This document shows, in pieces, positions 1 to 9,234 of a stretch of 64,000 bases of DNA. Source of the stretch: Planctomycetaceae bacterium (GTDB lineage Bacteria > Planctomycetota > Planctomycetia > Planctomycetales > Planctomycetaceae); contig JADZEF010000419.1 of assembly GCA_020850695.1 (NCBI GenBank), positions 1-64,000 of the forward strand. Reading direction: 5' to 3'. Under the pieces are notes generated by a model. That model was given only the letters and a program-made list of their open reading frames with translations. It ran no database searches and was not told where the DNA came from. Positions within the stretch are counted from its first letter, which is position 1. Each line of letters opens with the position of its first letter. Both the position numbers and the translations under genes were made by a program.

Positions 1-1
1 G

Positions 2-1099
2 GACCTGATCGAAGAAGCGAAGAAGGCGAACGCCGATGTCGTGAAGTTCACATGGCCGACGCCGACGCTCGATGCGGCGTGGCCGCTGCTGGCCGCCGTC
101 AGCAAGAAGCGCGACATCCCGGTGGTGGGCTTCGGCATCGGCCGCGGCGGTGTGACGTTTTCGCTGCTCGGCCAGAAACACGGCTCCCCCTGGATGTACG
201 CCGCCCTCGAAAAAGGGATGGAGGCGTTTGAAGGGCAGTCGACGGTCTGGGACTTGGACGACATCTATGGTTGGCGCGAGATCGACACCCACACGCGGTT
301 CGTCGGCGTTGTCGGCCTCGACACCTTCGGCATGGCGACCACAAAGCTCTTCACTGCCGGCTTCCGCAAGCTCGGCCTCAACATGCGTTGCCTGCCGCTG
401 GCCCTCGGCGGGTTCGACCGGCTCGGACAGATGCTCGACATCCTCAAGATCAACGCACTGCTCGTGTCGCCCCGGTTCGCCCAGCACACGCTGCAGTTCG
501 CGCAGCAGATGGAGGACTCGGCGAAGGAATGCCACTTCTGCGACATCCTCGTCAAGCAGCAGACCGGCTGGATGGCCTACAACACCGCGTGGAAAAGCGT
601 CATCAAGGCCATCGAGGACAAGCTCGGCCGAAAGGAAGCGGAAGACCGCCCGCTCGATCGCCGCAACGTCCTTGTCATCGGCTCGGGCGGCATGGCGCCC
701 GCCATTGCCTGGGGCATCCAGCGACGCAAGGGAGTCCTCAGCATCACGTCGCCCGACGACAAATCCGCCCAGCAGATCGCGACGAAGCTCAATTGCCGCC
801 ACGTCCCCTTCGCCAACCTCTACGATACGCTCGCCGACGTCGTCGTCATCGCCGACCCGGCGATCGTCCCCGGTCACAAGAAGACCGAACTCAATGCGGC
901 CTACCTCCGCCCCAGCATGACGGTGGCTGATGTCAGCCACGTCCCCGAGGAAACCGAGTTCGTTCGCGAAGCCCGCATGCGCGGCTGCAAGCTGATCGAA
1001 CCGGCCGCCGTCTACCGCGACCAGGCGGTCGGCCTGTTCAAGTCGCTCACGCAGCAGGAGCTCCCCGCCGAATTGCTCGAGACGGCCCTCGCCGAATGA
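2..1099 (+). CDS. Fused type I 3-dehydroquinate dehydratase / shikimate dehydrogenase-like protein, 5' truncated
   Basis: The frame is open from base 2, so the start lies outside the window. The first ~70 residues match the C-terminal part of type I dehydroquinase, with a Schiff-base-like Lys (ADVVKF) and a GSPWMYAALEKG segment. From about residue 95 a shikimate dehydrogenase-like part follows: an N-terminal substrate domain, then a Rossmann NADP fold with the glycine loop VIGSGGMAPA. Expected roles are steps 3 and 4 of the shikimate pathway in the cytoplasm. Key residues look altered. The NVTxPxK motif that carries the catalytic Lys reads LLVSPRF, the NTD motif with the catalytic Asp reads NTAW, and the SxS substrate motif near the domain start is missing. 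The dehydroquinase Arg (ISR in Escherichia coli) also appears replaced. Fold assignment is confident; activity is doubtful. Confidence 0.82.
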   Translation, partial: DLIEEAKKANADVVKFTWPTPTLDAAWPLLAAVSKKRDIPVVGFGIGRGGVTFSLLGQKHGSPWMYAALEKGMEAFEGQSTVWDLDDIYGWREIDTHTRFVGVVGLDTFGMATTKLFTAGFRKLGLNMRCLPLALGGFDRLGQMLDILKINALLVSPRFAQHTLQFAQQMEDSAKECHFCDILVKQQTGWMAYNTAWKSVIKAIEDKLGRKEAEDRPLDRRNVLVIGSGGMAPAIAWGIQRRKGVLSITSPDDKSAQQIATKLNCRHVPFANLYDTLADVVVIADPAIVPGHKKTELNAAYLRPSMTVADVSHVPEETEFVREARMRGCKLIEPAAVYRDQAVGLFKSLTQQELPAELLETALAE

Positions 1100-1168
1100 C
1101 CCGGTTTCGGTCATCATGGACCACGCCGCGTCATTCGCGAAGCCTTCTGACGAATTCGGGAGTGTTCC

Positions 1169-2686
1169 TTGAGTTTGAACTCCTGCCCCATCTCTGCTTC
1201 CCGGCCATCGGCAAGCTTCGTTCCCGGCCGCTCCGTCGTGGAACGTGCTTCATCGCTCACTCGCCGCAGTCTGCTCCAGGGGGCGAGTGCGGCGACGGGC
1301 CTCGCGGCACTGTCGACACTGTTGGGGGTCCGCGGCCAGGCTGCCAACGGGGCGGGGTCGTCGCCCAATTCGAAGGGGGCCATCACCCCGCATTTCGCTC
1401 CGAAGGCAAAGCGGGTGATCTCCCTTTTTCAGTCCGGCGGACCCTCGCACCTCGAACTGTTCGATCCCAAGCCCGAACTGGCGAGCCGGCACGGGTCCGA
1501 GCTTCCGGATTCCATCCGCCAGGGGCAGCGGCTGACGGGAATGACCTCCGGGCAGAAGAGCTTTCCCGTGATCGCGCCAAAGTTCAAGTTTGTGCGGTGC
1601 GGGGAGTCGGGGACGTCCCTCAGCGAACTCATCCCGCACACCGCCCGCGTCATCGACCAGATCTGCGTGATCCGCTCGATGCACACCGACGCCATCAACC
1701 ACGACCCGGCCATCACGTTCATCCAGACCGGCTCGCAGCAGCCGGGACGGCCGTCGCTGGGGGCATGGCTCAGCCATGGCCTTGGTTCCGACGCCGAGGA
1801 CCTGCCGGCTTTCGTCGTGATGATCTCGCACGGCAGCGGGGCCGACGCCAACCAGGGACTTCTGGAGCGCCTCTGGGGGGCGGGGTTCCTGCCGTCGAGC
1901 CACCAGGGAGTGAAGCTCCGCAGCGGTCGCGACCCGGTGCTGTACTTGTCCGACCCGCCGGGAATCGACCGCGGCTTGCGGAGGACGATGCTCGACAGCC
2001 TGGCGCGGCTCAATCAGCGCCGTCTCGACGCGACGGGCGATCCCGAGATCGCGACGCGCATCGCCCAGTACGAGATGGCGTTCCGCATGCAGTCATCGGT
2101 CCCCGAACTGACCGATCTCTCGCAGGAGCCCGAATCGACGTTCGACATGTATGGCCCCGACGCCCGGAAGCCGGGCACGTTCGCAGCGAACTGCGTGCTG
2201 GCCCGGCGGCTGGTCGAGCGCGGCGTGCGGTTCGTGCAGCTTTACCATCGCGGATGGGACCAGCACGGCGGGCTGCCGACGAATATCCCGAAGCAGGCCC
2301 GCGACGTCGACCAGCCCTCGGCAGCCCTTGTCGCCGATCTCAAGCAGCGCGGACTCTTGGACGATACGCTCGTGATGTGGGGAGGCGAGTTCGGCCGGAC
2401 CGTGTATGGGCAGGGCGGGGTGAAGGAAGACTACGGCCGCGACCATCACGGCCGCTGCTTCAGCGTCTGGCTGGCCGGCGGCGGGATCAAGCCGGGGATC
2501 GTCCACGGCGAGACCGACGACTACGGCTACAACATCGTCCGCGATCCGGTCCCCATTCACGACCTCAACGCGACGATCCTCCACTGTCTGGGGATCGACC
2601 ATGAGCGCCTGACTTACCGCTATCAGGGGCGCGATTTCCGCCTGACGGATGTCGAGGGGAAGGTGGTCGAGTCGATCCTCGCATGA
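1169..2686 (+). CDS. DUF1501 family exported protein (Tat substrate)
   Basis: A 505-residue member of the planctomycete DUF1501 family, related to the sulfatase/alkaline phosphatase fold; its substrate is unknown. The N-terminus carries a twin-arginine signal ([14 protein letters not shown], about residues 31-44) and a hydrophobic stretch, so it should be exported folded. Family motifs are visible: [14 protein letters not shown] early on, GGEFGRT and GRDHHGRCF late. The start is TTG, chosen because GGAG lies six bases upstream; a GTG at 1238 would also keep the Tat signal. It stands alone, without the DUF1549/DUF1553 partner that usually accompanies such genes. It is 70 bp downstream of the AroDE-like gene and convergent with the next gene. 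Confidence 0.9.
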   Translation: MSLNSCPISASRPSASFVPGRSVVERASSLTRRSLLQGASAATGLAALSTLLGVRGQAANGAGSSPNSKGAITPHFAPKAKRVISLFQSGGPSHLELFDPKPELASRHGSELPDSIRQGQRLTGMTSGQKSFPVIAPKFKFVRCGESGTSLSELIPHTARVIDQICVIRSMHTDAINHDPAITFIQTGSQQPGRPSLGAWLSHGLGSDAEDLPAFVVMISHGSGADANQGLLERLWGAGFLPSSHQGVKLRSGRDPVLYLSDPPGIDRGLRRTMLDSLARLNQRRLDATGDPEIATRIAQYEMAFRMQSSVPELTDLSQEPESTFDMYGPDARKPGTFAANCVLARRLVERGVRFVQLYHRGWDQHGGLPTNIPKQARDVDQPSAALVADLKQRGLLDDTLVMWGGEFGRTVYGQGGVKEDYGRDHHGRCFSVWLAGGGIKPGIVHGETDDYGYNIVRDPVPIHDLNATILHCLGIDHERLTYRYQGRDFRLTDVEGKVVESILA

Positions 2687-2733
2687 GCCAATTCGGGAGG
2701 CCACTGTAACCACGAATGGGACGGAGCGACTCC

Positions 2734-2766
2734 GCACCCCGGCCCGGCCCCGAGCAGTCGGGGTGC
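2734..2766. terminator. GC-rich hairpin between convergent genes
   Basis: GCACCCCG at 2734-2741 pairs with CGGGGTGC at 2759-2766, and a smaller CCCCG/CGGGG stem nests inside. It lies between the convergent DUF1501 gene and the small minus-strand gene. There is no T-run, so a terminator role is inferred from position only. Confidence 0.4.
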
Positions 2767-2779
2767 GCCCCCTGCCCCC

Positions 2780-3280
2780 TTACACCTCACCTCCCTCTTC
2801 CAGTTTCACTGCCCGGCTCCCAAGCAGCGTTTCAAACCGCTCCGTCGCATCGCACTCGTACGGCTGATACATGTCATCCGTGTGACAGACGCGGAACGTG
2901 TTTCCATTCCGGCACAGACATGCCACATCGTGTTCCATGTCGATGTCGGAATGTCCTTGCACGAAGAAGTAGATTGCTTCGGAGCTCTTGAGCGGAGGGA
3001 TCAGCACGGTGTGAAACTCGACCTGCAGGTCTTCGGGTTCCAACTCTTCGTACTCCTCGGGACCGAGATACTCCCTGGCGTACCTCCGCACGCTCTTCCG
3101 AATCGGTTTGCGAATCGCTTTGGGCAGCCCTGCGATCATTGCCAGCGCCGCGAGTTGTCGTTCGCCTGGCGGGTCGCTCTCTCCTTGAGTGTTGATGAGT
3201 ACATCCAGCGAACCAAACGCCGGGCATTTCACGGTCGTCGTCCACGATCCGTCCGGAGCACTCCATTGTGGCTGCGACAT
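2780..3280 (-). CDS. Hypothetical protein, 166 aa
   Basis: I do not recognise the family with confidence. The product has no signal peptide or membrane segment. It has a basic patch (PKAIRKPIRKSVRRYAREY) followed by an acidic run (GPEEYEELEPEDLQ) and a C-terminal half with alternating hydrophobics and a short Cys-containing segment (VACLCRNG). The overall look recalls small soluble domains of the immunity or SUKH-like kind, but that is a guess. The frame stays open upstream to 3490; I chose ATG at 3280 because the upstream residues are low in protein character. ATG at 3328 is an alternative. It is convergent with the preceding DUF1501 gene. Confidence 0.55.
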   Translation of the reverse strand: MSQPQWSAPDGSWTTTVKCPAFGSLDVLINTQGESDPPGERQLAALAMIAGLPKAIRKPIRKSVRRYAREYLGPEEYEELEPEDLQVEFHTVLIPPLKSSEAIYFFVQGHSDIDMEHDVACLCRNGNTFRVCHTDDMYQPYECDATERFETLLGSRAVKLEEGGEV

Positions 3281-3597
3281 TGATGGGCTCGTGCATGTGC
3301 TGTGATATGGTTTCCAGTCGATGATCATTCCAGAAAAATCAAGGAAATAGAAGGAAGACAGGTCGCCTTTGATGCAGCCATGGTGAGGGCGGAACCCGTG
3401 GGCGGTCCTCTCGACGACATCCCCCTGTTGTCCCTTGTCCTCTCCGTCGATTCCGAGGTCTCTATCAGCCGCTGCCGAATTTCCCCTCACCCGTCGAGTC
3501 GCCCTTGCCGCAAGCGTTCGCGGCCGATGAAATTGAAGGCGTTCCCCGTTGTTCGAGTGTCGAGCCTCGGCGTAAGTGAGTCGCGAGAGAGCCAGCC
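3281..3597. other. Intergenic region, divergent
   Basis: This gap lies between the divergent small minus-strand gene and the exported coiled-coil gene and should hold both promoters. I see no convincing -35/-10 pair, hairpin or further gene. Part of it could code for an N-terminal extension of the minus-strand gene if an upstream start were used. Confidence 0.5.
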
Positions 3598-4440
3598 ATG
3601 AGACGATCGTTGACCCTGTGCCTCGCCTTAGGCGTTCTCTCCGTGAGTGTTGCGAGGGGATCTCTCGGTCTTGCCTTCGACAAGAAGTCCGGCAACGCCC
3701 GGGAGCGGAAGGACGACGCCCGCGTCCGGCGTGAGAAGGAAGACGTCGAAAAGGCGAAGGACGCCGTCAACGACGCCCAGAAGTCGCTGACCAGGGTCCT
3801 GAAGGAAGCCGCGGCCGCCGAAGCGCGGGAGAAGGTGGTGCTGCACGCGTTGCACGCCGCGCGCGAGCGAGTCGAGGAGCGGCTCGGGAAGAAGGTCGGG
3901 CTCGATGTCGAGTCGACCCGTTTCAAGGAGGCACAGTCGGAATACGAAAAAGCGAAGGGACCGATCGTCGAGCGGCTCAAAGCGTCCCAGGAATATCAGT
4001 CCGCGGTGAAGTCGGCCGAGACCGCCATGAATCAGCTGCGCGAGCTTCGCGGCGACGACTCATTGACCGACGATCAGCGGAAGGCGAAATCAACCGAGTT
4101 GACCAGGCTGTCGCTGGGTCCCTCGCGGCTCGAGCAATCGGCCGTCGCGGCGGACGAGACGGCCAATCGTGCTCAAACCCGCCTCGACGAGATCCAGAAG
4201 CGGGTCGCCGCGCTGCGGGAAAAGATCCGCAAGGAAGTGGACGCCGAACCCGACGTTCGGAAGGCACTGTCAGACGTCGAATCCGCTCGCAAAGACTCCA
4301 ATAAGGCGGACAGCGAGGTTGTAAAGGCCCGCAATCATCTCCAGTCGGCCCGGACGAAACTGGCCCAGCAACAACAGGACTTGCGGAAGGCTCAGATCAA
4401 GGACAAACAGAACGACGGCAAAAAGAAAGGGAAAGGATGA
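3598..4440 (+). CDS. Exported coiled-coil protein, 280 aa
   Basis: The N-terminus (MRRSLTLCLALGVLSVSVARG) is a Sec signal peptide. The rest is almost entirely helical and charged: long runs of Glu, Lys, Ala and Arg with heptad spacing from about residue 35 to 260, interrupted only by a short proline/serine loop near residue 155. The C-terminus is very basic (KKKGKG). No enzymatic motif is visible. The likely role is a periplasmic structural or scaffold protein. It is followed by a gap and another DUF1501 gene on the same strand. Function unknown. Confidence 0.8.
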   Translation: MRRSLTLCLALGVLSVSVARGSLGLAFDKKSGNARERKDDARVRREKEDVEKAKDAVNDAQKSLTRVLKEAAAAEAREKVVLHALHAARERVEERLGKKVGLDVESTRFKEAQSEYEKAKGPIVERLKASQEYQSAVKSAETAMNQLRELRGDDSLTDDQRKAKSTELTRLSLGPSRLEQSAVAADETANRAQTRLDEIQKRVAALREKIRKEVDAEPDVRKALSDVESARKDSNKADSEVVKARNHLQSARTKLAQQQQDLRKAQIKDKQNDGKKKGKG

Positions 4441-4695
4441 CCGGTCATCATCGTTCGGCCACACCCGGGATCTGATCAAGCGTTATGGGCCGGTCCGGCT
4501 TGACCGCTGCCATCCATCCACTCCTCGGAATCGCTCCATTTCTCCGTGGCGGTTCTGACGGGTGCCGTGTACACTTTGAATGTTGTTGATCCGTCCTGCC
4601 GAAGAGATTGCTGCGGTCCGCTGACACCCGCCGGCCCTGCTCGACCCCAACGGGCCAGGGGCCAACCCACCCGCCTCTTTCAAGCCAGTCGCTCC

Positions 4696-6123
4696 ATGAA
4701 CACGCACCGTTGTTCTGGTCCGGTTTCGCGCCGCAGATTCCTCGAGGTCGGCTCGCTCGCCGCCAGCGGCGTCTCGCTGTCCAGCATGCTTCGGCACCGC
4801 GCCCAGGCGGCCGAATCGCACGGCTCGTCGTTCGCTCCGGACGCCGACACCTCGGTCATCTTCATCTGGCTTCCCGGGGGCGCCCCGCACACCGAAACCT
4901 ACGACATGAAGCCGGACGCCCCGATCGAATACCGGGGCGAGTTCAACCCGATTCATACAAACGTCCCCGGCCTCGACGTCTGCGAGCACCTGCCGCTGCA
5001 CGCGAAGATGGCCGACAAGTACAACATCGTGCGGTCCGTGGCCCACAATTTCGCCGACCACGGCGGCGGCCACAAGCGGTTCCTCACCGGCCGCATCCCC
5101 GCCTCGCCGGTCGACACGGTCAACGACAACCCAATGGTCGGGTCGATCGTCGCCAAGTGCCGCGAGAAGAAGAGCGTCGGCATCCCGAACTACATCTCGG
5201 GGACCGATCCGGGACGCGACGGCATCGACGTCTTCGCCTTTGGCCCGGCCTACCTTGGCCCGACGTATGTTCCGTTCTCGGTCGCCGGAGATCCGAGCAG
5301 CGACAAGTTCGAAGTGCGGAACCTCGGCATCGATAAGGCGATGTCCGACCGTCTCGACGACCGCACCCGCCTGCTGACCGGCCTCGACCACCTGCAGCGG
5401 CAGGTCGACCGGAGCGGGGCGATGGATGCGATGGACTCGTTCAACCGCCGCGCCTTCGAGATCCTCACCAGCACCAAGTGCCGCGAAGCCTTCGACCTCA
5501 AGAAGGAGCCGCAGGAGCTTCGCGACCGCTACGGGATGCACGCCTGGGGCCAGCGGTGCCTGCTGGCCCGCCGCCTCGTCGAGGCGGGCTGCAGCTTCGT
5601 GACGATGGTGCTGGAAAACCCGTACCAGTCGGGCGTCCCCTTCCTGAAGCAGGGGGTCTACAACTGGGACTCGCACTCGGTCAACTGCCACATGTACGAC
5701 GATCTGAGGGCTCGCCTTCCGATCTATGACAAGTGCATCACGGCCCTCATCGAAGACCTCTACAACCGGGGCCTCGACAAGAAGGTCATGCTGGTCGTCA
5801 CGGGCGAGTTCGGCCGCACGCCGCGGGTCAACCCGGCGATCGGCACGCAGACCGGCGTGATGCAGCCCGGCCGCGACCACTGGCCGCAGGCCATGTCCTT
5901 CCTGGTGAGCGGCGGCGGAATGCAGACGGGGCAGGTGATTGGCTCGACGAATGCAAAGGCCGAGCACCCGCAGGACCGCCCGATGACGCCGAACAACTTG
6001 TGGGCTTCGGTCTACCGCCACCTGGGAATCGACTACACGATGGCCTTCCCGGACCGCCGCGGCCGCCCGATGCCGATCCTGCCGTTCGGCGAACCGATCG
6101 ACGAGTTGCTGCGGGTGTCGTGA
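4696..6123 (+). CDS. DUF1501 family exported protein (Tat substrate)
   Basis: A 475-residue DUF1501 protein. The ATG at 4696 starts just before a twin-arginine signal (SRRRFLEVGSLAASG), and the frame upstream of it does not look coding. Characteristic motifs are IFIWLPGGAPHTETYDMKP, ending in the DMKPDAPIEYRGEF box, an internal LARRLVEAGCSFV helix, GEFGRTPRVN, and GRDHWPQAMSFLVSGGG. It belongs to the same sub-branch as the DUF1501 genes at 24154 and 50966, which share the GEFGRTPR and GRDHW boxes. It has no adjacent DUF1549/DUF1553 gene. The biochemical role of the family is not established; association with exported degradation machinery is the usual inference. Confidence 0.9.
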   Translation: MNTHRCSGPVSRRRFLEVGSLAASGVSLSSMLRHRAQAAESHGSSFAPDADTSVIFIWLPGGAPHTETYDMKPDAPIEYRGEFNPIHTNVPGLDVCEHLPLHAKMADKYNIVRSVAHNFADHGGGHKRFLTGRIPASPVDTVNDNPMVGSIVAKCREKKSVGIPNYISGTDPGRDGIDVFAFGPAYLGPTYVPFSVAGDPSSDKFEVRNLGIDKAMSDRLDDRTRLLTGLDHLQRQVDRSGAMDAMDSFNRRAFEILTSTKCREAFDLKKEPQELRDRYGMHAWGQRCLLARRLVEAGCSFVTMVLENPYQSGVPFLKQGVYNWDSHSVNCHMYDDLRARLPIYDKCITALIEDLYNRGLDKKVMLVVTGEFGRTPRVNPAIGTQTGVMQPGRDHWPQAMSFLVSGGGMQTGQVIGSTNAKAEHPQDRPMTPNNLWASVYRHLGIDYTMAFPDRRGRPMPILPFGEPIDELLRVS

Positions 6124-6339
6124 AGCGTGGTATAGGCTTTCACGGCACGTCCCGGGTCAGGTGCGGCAAGTACGGATATGTTCGTTTCGGTGCGCCGAAG
6201 GCGTGACATTCCACTGCCTGGTGTCGCGAGGCTTCGCGAGCGAACTCTCGGTTGGCGAGGGAAGCCTCTAATCGCCCCGATCGCGCACGACAATCGGCGA
6301 TCGAGAAGGCTTCAACTTTGCGAGGGCGGCTTTCACCTG

Positions 6340-9234
6340 TCAGTTCACGACGACCGCCCCGCTATTCCCATCGATCTCAATCGTCGTTCCGTCCGCGATG
6401 AGTTGTGTCGCATTCTCGAGCACGACCGCCGGAATGCCGAAGTCCCGCGCGACGATCGCCCCGTGTGACAGGATCCCGCCGCGTTCGACGACCAGGCCGC
6501 GGCAATGCAGAAACAGCGGCGTCCAGCCAGGATCGGTGCTGGGGCAGACAAGCATGTACCCCGTCCCGAGGTTCCCTGCCTCGCCGGGGCGATGCACGAT
6601 GCGGGCGACGCCGCGCGCCGTCCCCGCCGCAATCGGACGGGCCTCGTAGTGGCCATCCCCAGCCGCCTTCCGCACCGGCGGCCGCCCGAGTTCGTCGAGT
6701 CGACGCGAGTCAATGAGATCCGCAACGGCCAGTTTGCGGGCCGCCTCCCACTCGGCTTTGCGGCGTGCGGCCACTCCCCGCAATTCGTCGGCCCGTGTTG
6801 CAAGGTCTCGCAGTTCCGAACGCCTCAGGAAGAAGAGGTCGCGTCCAAAGCCGGTCTGCTCACCGAGTCGCACCAGAACCTGGCGGATCGTCTCGTAACC
6901 GCGCATCAGATGGAACTTGCCCGTCTCGCGGAACGGAAGCAGCGTCTGTGCTTCAAACACGAGCCGCTCGATCCGTTCGCGAAGCGACGAGGCGCCATGC
7001 TCCGCAAGCAGTCCGGGAAGTTGCGTCTCGGCTTCGTGTCGTCGCCGCGCCTGCTCGGCATGCCGCACGGCGGGAGAAACCGCGTGGCTCCCCTGCAGCC
7101 CCGCAACCATTCGTTCCAGGAAGGACCGATCCTCGCGCCACCGCGGCTGAGCGAGTTCCATCTCTTCGGCCGCCCGGTGGCCGAAGACACGCACGAATTC
7201 CTCCAGCGCGTCAACGGGGTGGCTGGGGTCGAGGCTTTTCGAGCCCCCAGCAGATTCACCCCCGACCATCGCTGGGGGCTCACTTCGTTCGACCCCAGCC
7301 ACCCGCCTGGCCGCCTGAAACAGACGCTCGTTCTGCTCCACCGTGACATCGCCATCGAGACCCGCGGTCAACGCCCCGCACAATTCGTTGCAGCGCTCGC
7401 TCCCGAAGATCTGAACCAGCCATTGCCGCAGCTCGTCCAGCGCGACCCCTGCGAAGAAACCCGGAATCAGCGACTCGGCGGCGAAGTCTCCCAGGACGAA
7501 ATCGACGCCACGATCCAGTTCATCGCACAACGCGCCGACGCCTGACGACGTGTCGAACGAATGGCTGGGACCACGCAGCAGAGGGCTCCCCCCGACTCCT
7601 CCGTGCTGGCCGGAAAGGAACCGTTCCAACGGCGCCTGGCACTTCATCCGGAACCGCTCGAGCAGAGGATGCGGACGGTTGCGATCCTTCGCCCGCATCC
7701 GCCGCATGAGGCGGCTGGAACGCCACATCGCCCACATCAACCCTGGCAGCTTCAGGAACAGCAGCGGGTCGGCCCGCTCGAAGTTGAGCTTGGACGGCGG
7801 CTGCTCCAGGGTCTGCCGGTCGGCGAGGATCTCCTGCGGGTCGTACTCGTACGGAAGGTCCCCCCAGAACAATCCTGCCGCCCGCTCCGGGTCGACGTAG
7901 ATGCGGCCGGCGATCAGCTCCAGGAAGCCGCGCTCGCAGACGTCGCGCCGCGGGCGAAACCCGAGTTGGCGGTAGAGCTGTCCGAAGCCGCCGTCGCCGC
8001 TCATGAACCAGCGGACGATGTCCCAGGTCAGCGGCGTCGGGTGCGGAAGCGTCTCGCCGAGATTATGGACCACCCACACAATGTGCCGATCGCCGGCGAG
8101 CGATTTCAGCCGTGCGATCTCCGACTGCCGTAGCTGCTCGGTCGCCCGCAGTGCATCGAGCCCGCGGATCGCCCGCGTCTGCAGCAGCGCGACCTTTCCG
8201 TCCGCAATCCCCCATTCGATGTCGGACGGCACGCCGAAGTGCTGCTCGATCCGCCGCCCCAACTCGGCGATCTCACGAACCTGCGGTTCGTTCAGTGACA
8301 GTTCACTTGCGGTCGCAGGCCCCGCATGACCGTTGGTGCGGGGCGACGCATCAGCATCCCTTCGCTCGCCCGGAATCGTCCGCCGCACCGCCAGCGTCTC
8401 GCGGTCAACGACGAAGATATCCGGCGTCACCGCCCCCGAGACGACCGCCTCACCCAGCCCCCACGACGCTTCGAGAATCATCTCTCCCGCATCGGGAGAC
8501 TGCGGGTTCATCGTGAAGAGAACCCCGGAGCGTTCCGAGGGAAACATGCTCTGCACATTGACCGCCGTCCCGGCCAGCCCCCGCACATCGTGCCGCTGGC
8601 GATAGGCCCGCGCCCGCTCGCTGTGCCACGACGCGAACACCGCATCGATGCACTGCCGCAACGCGTCCCACGGCTCGGTCGGAAAACGCCGGCCGGTGTG
8701 CTGCTCGTAGCGGGCGATCCACTGTCGCGCACAACTGCGCGCATCGTCCCCCGGCCCTTCTCCATCATCCAGCTTCAATCCCGCGACCGACGCGGCGAAC
8801 ATGCGGACGTGCTCGGCGAAGTCCTTCCAACGGGTCTCCCCAGGGTACGCCGATGTGTCGGAGTCGTCAGAGCCGGCCGTCAACCCGCAGTTGAGGATCG
8901 TATCCATCATGCCGGGCATCGAGACGCCGGCCCCCGACCGCACCGCGACCAGCAGAGGCTGCCGCCCCGTGCCGAACCGTCGTCCCGTCGCGGCTTCCAA
9001 CCGTGCCAGTGCCCCCCGCACCTGCTCTTCGAGTCCCTCCGGCCAACGGCCATTGTTCGCTTCGGCCAGGGCACAGCACTCGGACGAAATCGTGAATCCC
9101 GGCGGAACGGGGAACCCCGCCAGACTCATCGCCGCCAGGCTCGCTCCCTTCCCCCCGAGCAGATCCTTCCGCTCCGGATCCCCTTCGCTCGATCCGTCTC
9201 CGAAGAAGTAGACATACTGCGGCGCTCCGCTCAC
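6340..9234 (-). CDS. PEP-synthase / rifampicin-phosphotransferase-like phosphotransferase
   Basis: A 964-residue enzyme with three parts. Residues ~20-360 are a PPDK/PEP-synthase ATP-grasp domain (GGKGASLAAM, SMPGMMDTIL, SGVLFTMNPQ, ASWGLGEAVVSG, LLQTRAIRG). Residues ~380-790 are an all-helical middle region (ETLPHPTPLTWD, FGHRAAEEMELAQPRW). Residues ~870-964 are the swivelling phosphohistidine domain with GGILSHGAIVARDFGIPAVV, whose His carries the phosphate. The PEP/pyruvate TIM barrel of true PEP synthase is absent, so the order matches rifampicin phosphotransferases (Rph), which phosphorylate a small molecule using ATP. The real substrate is unknown. It starts at GTG inside the stop of the upstream gene (GTGA overlap), implying translational coupling. 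Residues ~644-673 are encoded by a repeat pair (7217-7304). Confidence 0.85.
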   Translation of the reverse strand: MSGAPQYVYFFGDGSSEGDPERKDLLGGKGASLAAMSLAGFPVPPGFTISSECCALAEANNGRWPEGLEEQVRGALARLEAATGRRFGTGRQPLLVAVRSGAGVSMPGMMDTILNCGLTAGSDDSDTSAYPGETRWKDFAEHVRMFAASVAGLKLDDGEGPGDDARSCARQWIARYEQHTGRRFPTEPWDALRQCIDAVFASWHSERARAYRQRHDVRGLAGTAVNVQSMFPSERSGVLFTMNPQSPDAGEMILEASWGLGEAVVSGAVTPDIFVVDRETLAVRRTIPGERRDADASPRTNGHAGPATASELSLNEPQVREIAELGRRIEQHFGVPSDIEWGIADGKVALLQTRAIRGLDALRATEQLRQSEIARLKSLAGDRHIVWVVHNLGETLPHPTPLTWDIVRWFMSGDGGFGQLYRQLGFRPRRDVCERGFLELIAGRIYVDPERAAGLFWGDLPYEYDPQEILADRQTLEQPPSKLNFERADPLLFLKLPGLMWAMWRSSRLMRRMRAKDRNRPHPLLERFRMKCQAPLERFLSGQHGGVGGSPLLRGPSHSFDTSSGVGALCDELDRGVDFVLGDFAAESLIPGFFAGVALDELRQWLVQIFGSERCNELCGALTAGLDGDVTVEQNERLFQAARRVAGVERSEPPAMVGGESAGGSKSLDPSHPVDALEEFVRVFGHRAAEEMELAQPRWREDRSFLERMVAGLQGSHAVSPAVRHAEQARRRHEAETQLPGLLAEHGASSLRERIERLVFEAQTLLPFRETGKFHLMRGYETIRQVLVRLGEQTGFGRDLFFLRRSELRDLATRADELRGVAARRKAEWEAARKLAVADLIDSRRLDELGRPPVRKAAGDGHYEARPIAAGTARGVARIVHRPGEAGNLGTGYMLVCPSTDPGWTPLFLHCRGLVVERGGILSHGAIVARDFGIPAVVLENATQLIADGTTIEIDGNSGAVVVN
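7217..7304. repeat. Head-to-head pair of 34-bp hairpin repeats inside a gene
   Basis: Unit 7217-7251 and the reverse complement of unit 7271-7304 share GGGTGGCTGGGGTCGA, then 7-8 variable bases, then GAGCCCCCAGC. Each unit is itself a hairpin (GCTGGGG with CCCCAGC). A third copy is at 29388-29421. The pair is translated in frame within the Rph-like gene, giving a Gly/Ser/Pro-rich segment just before the FGHRAAEE motif. Confidence 0.85.

Noticed and set aside
1096-2604. A 502-codon open frame overlapping the first DUF1501 gene
   Set aside because: Arg/Pro/Gly-rich translation with no domain; it is the out-of-frame shadow of the DUF1501 gene at 1169.
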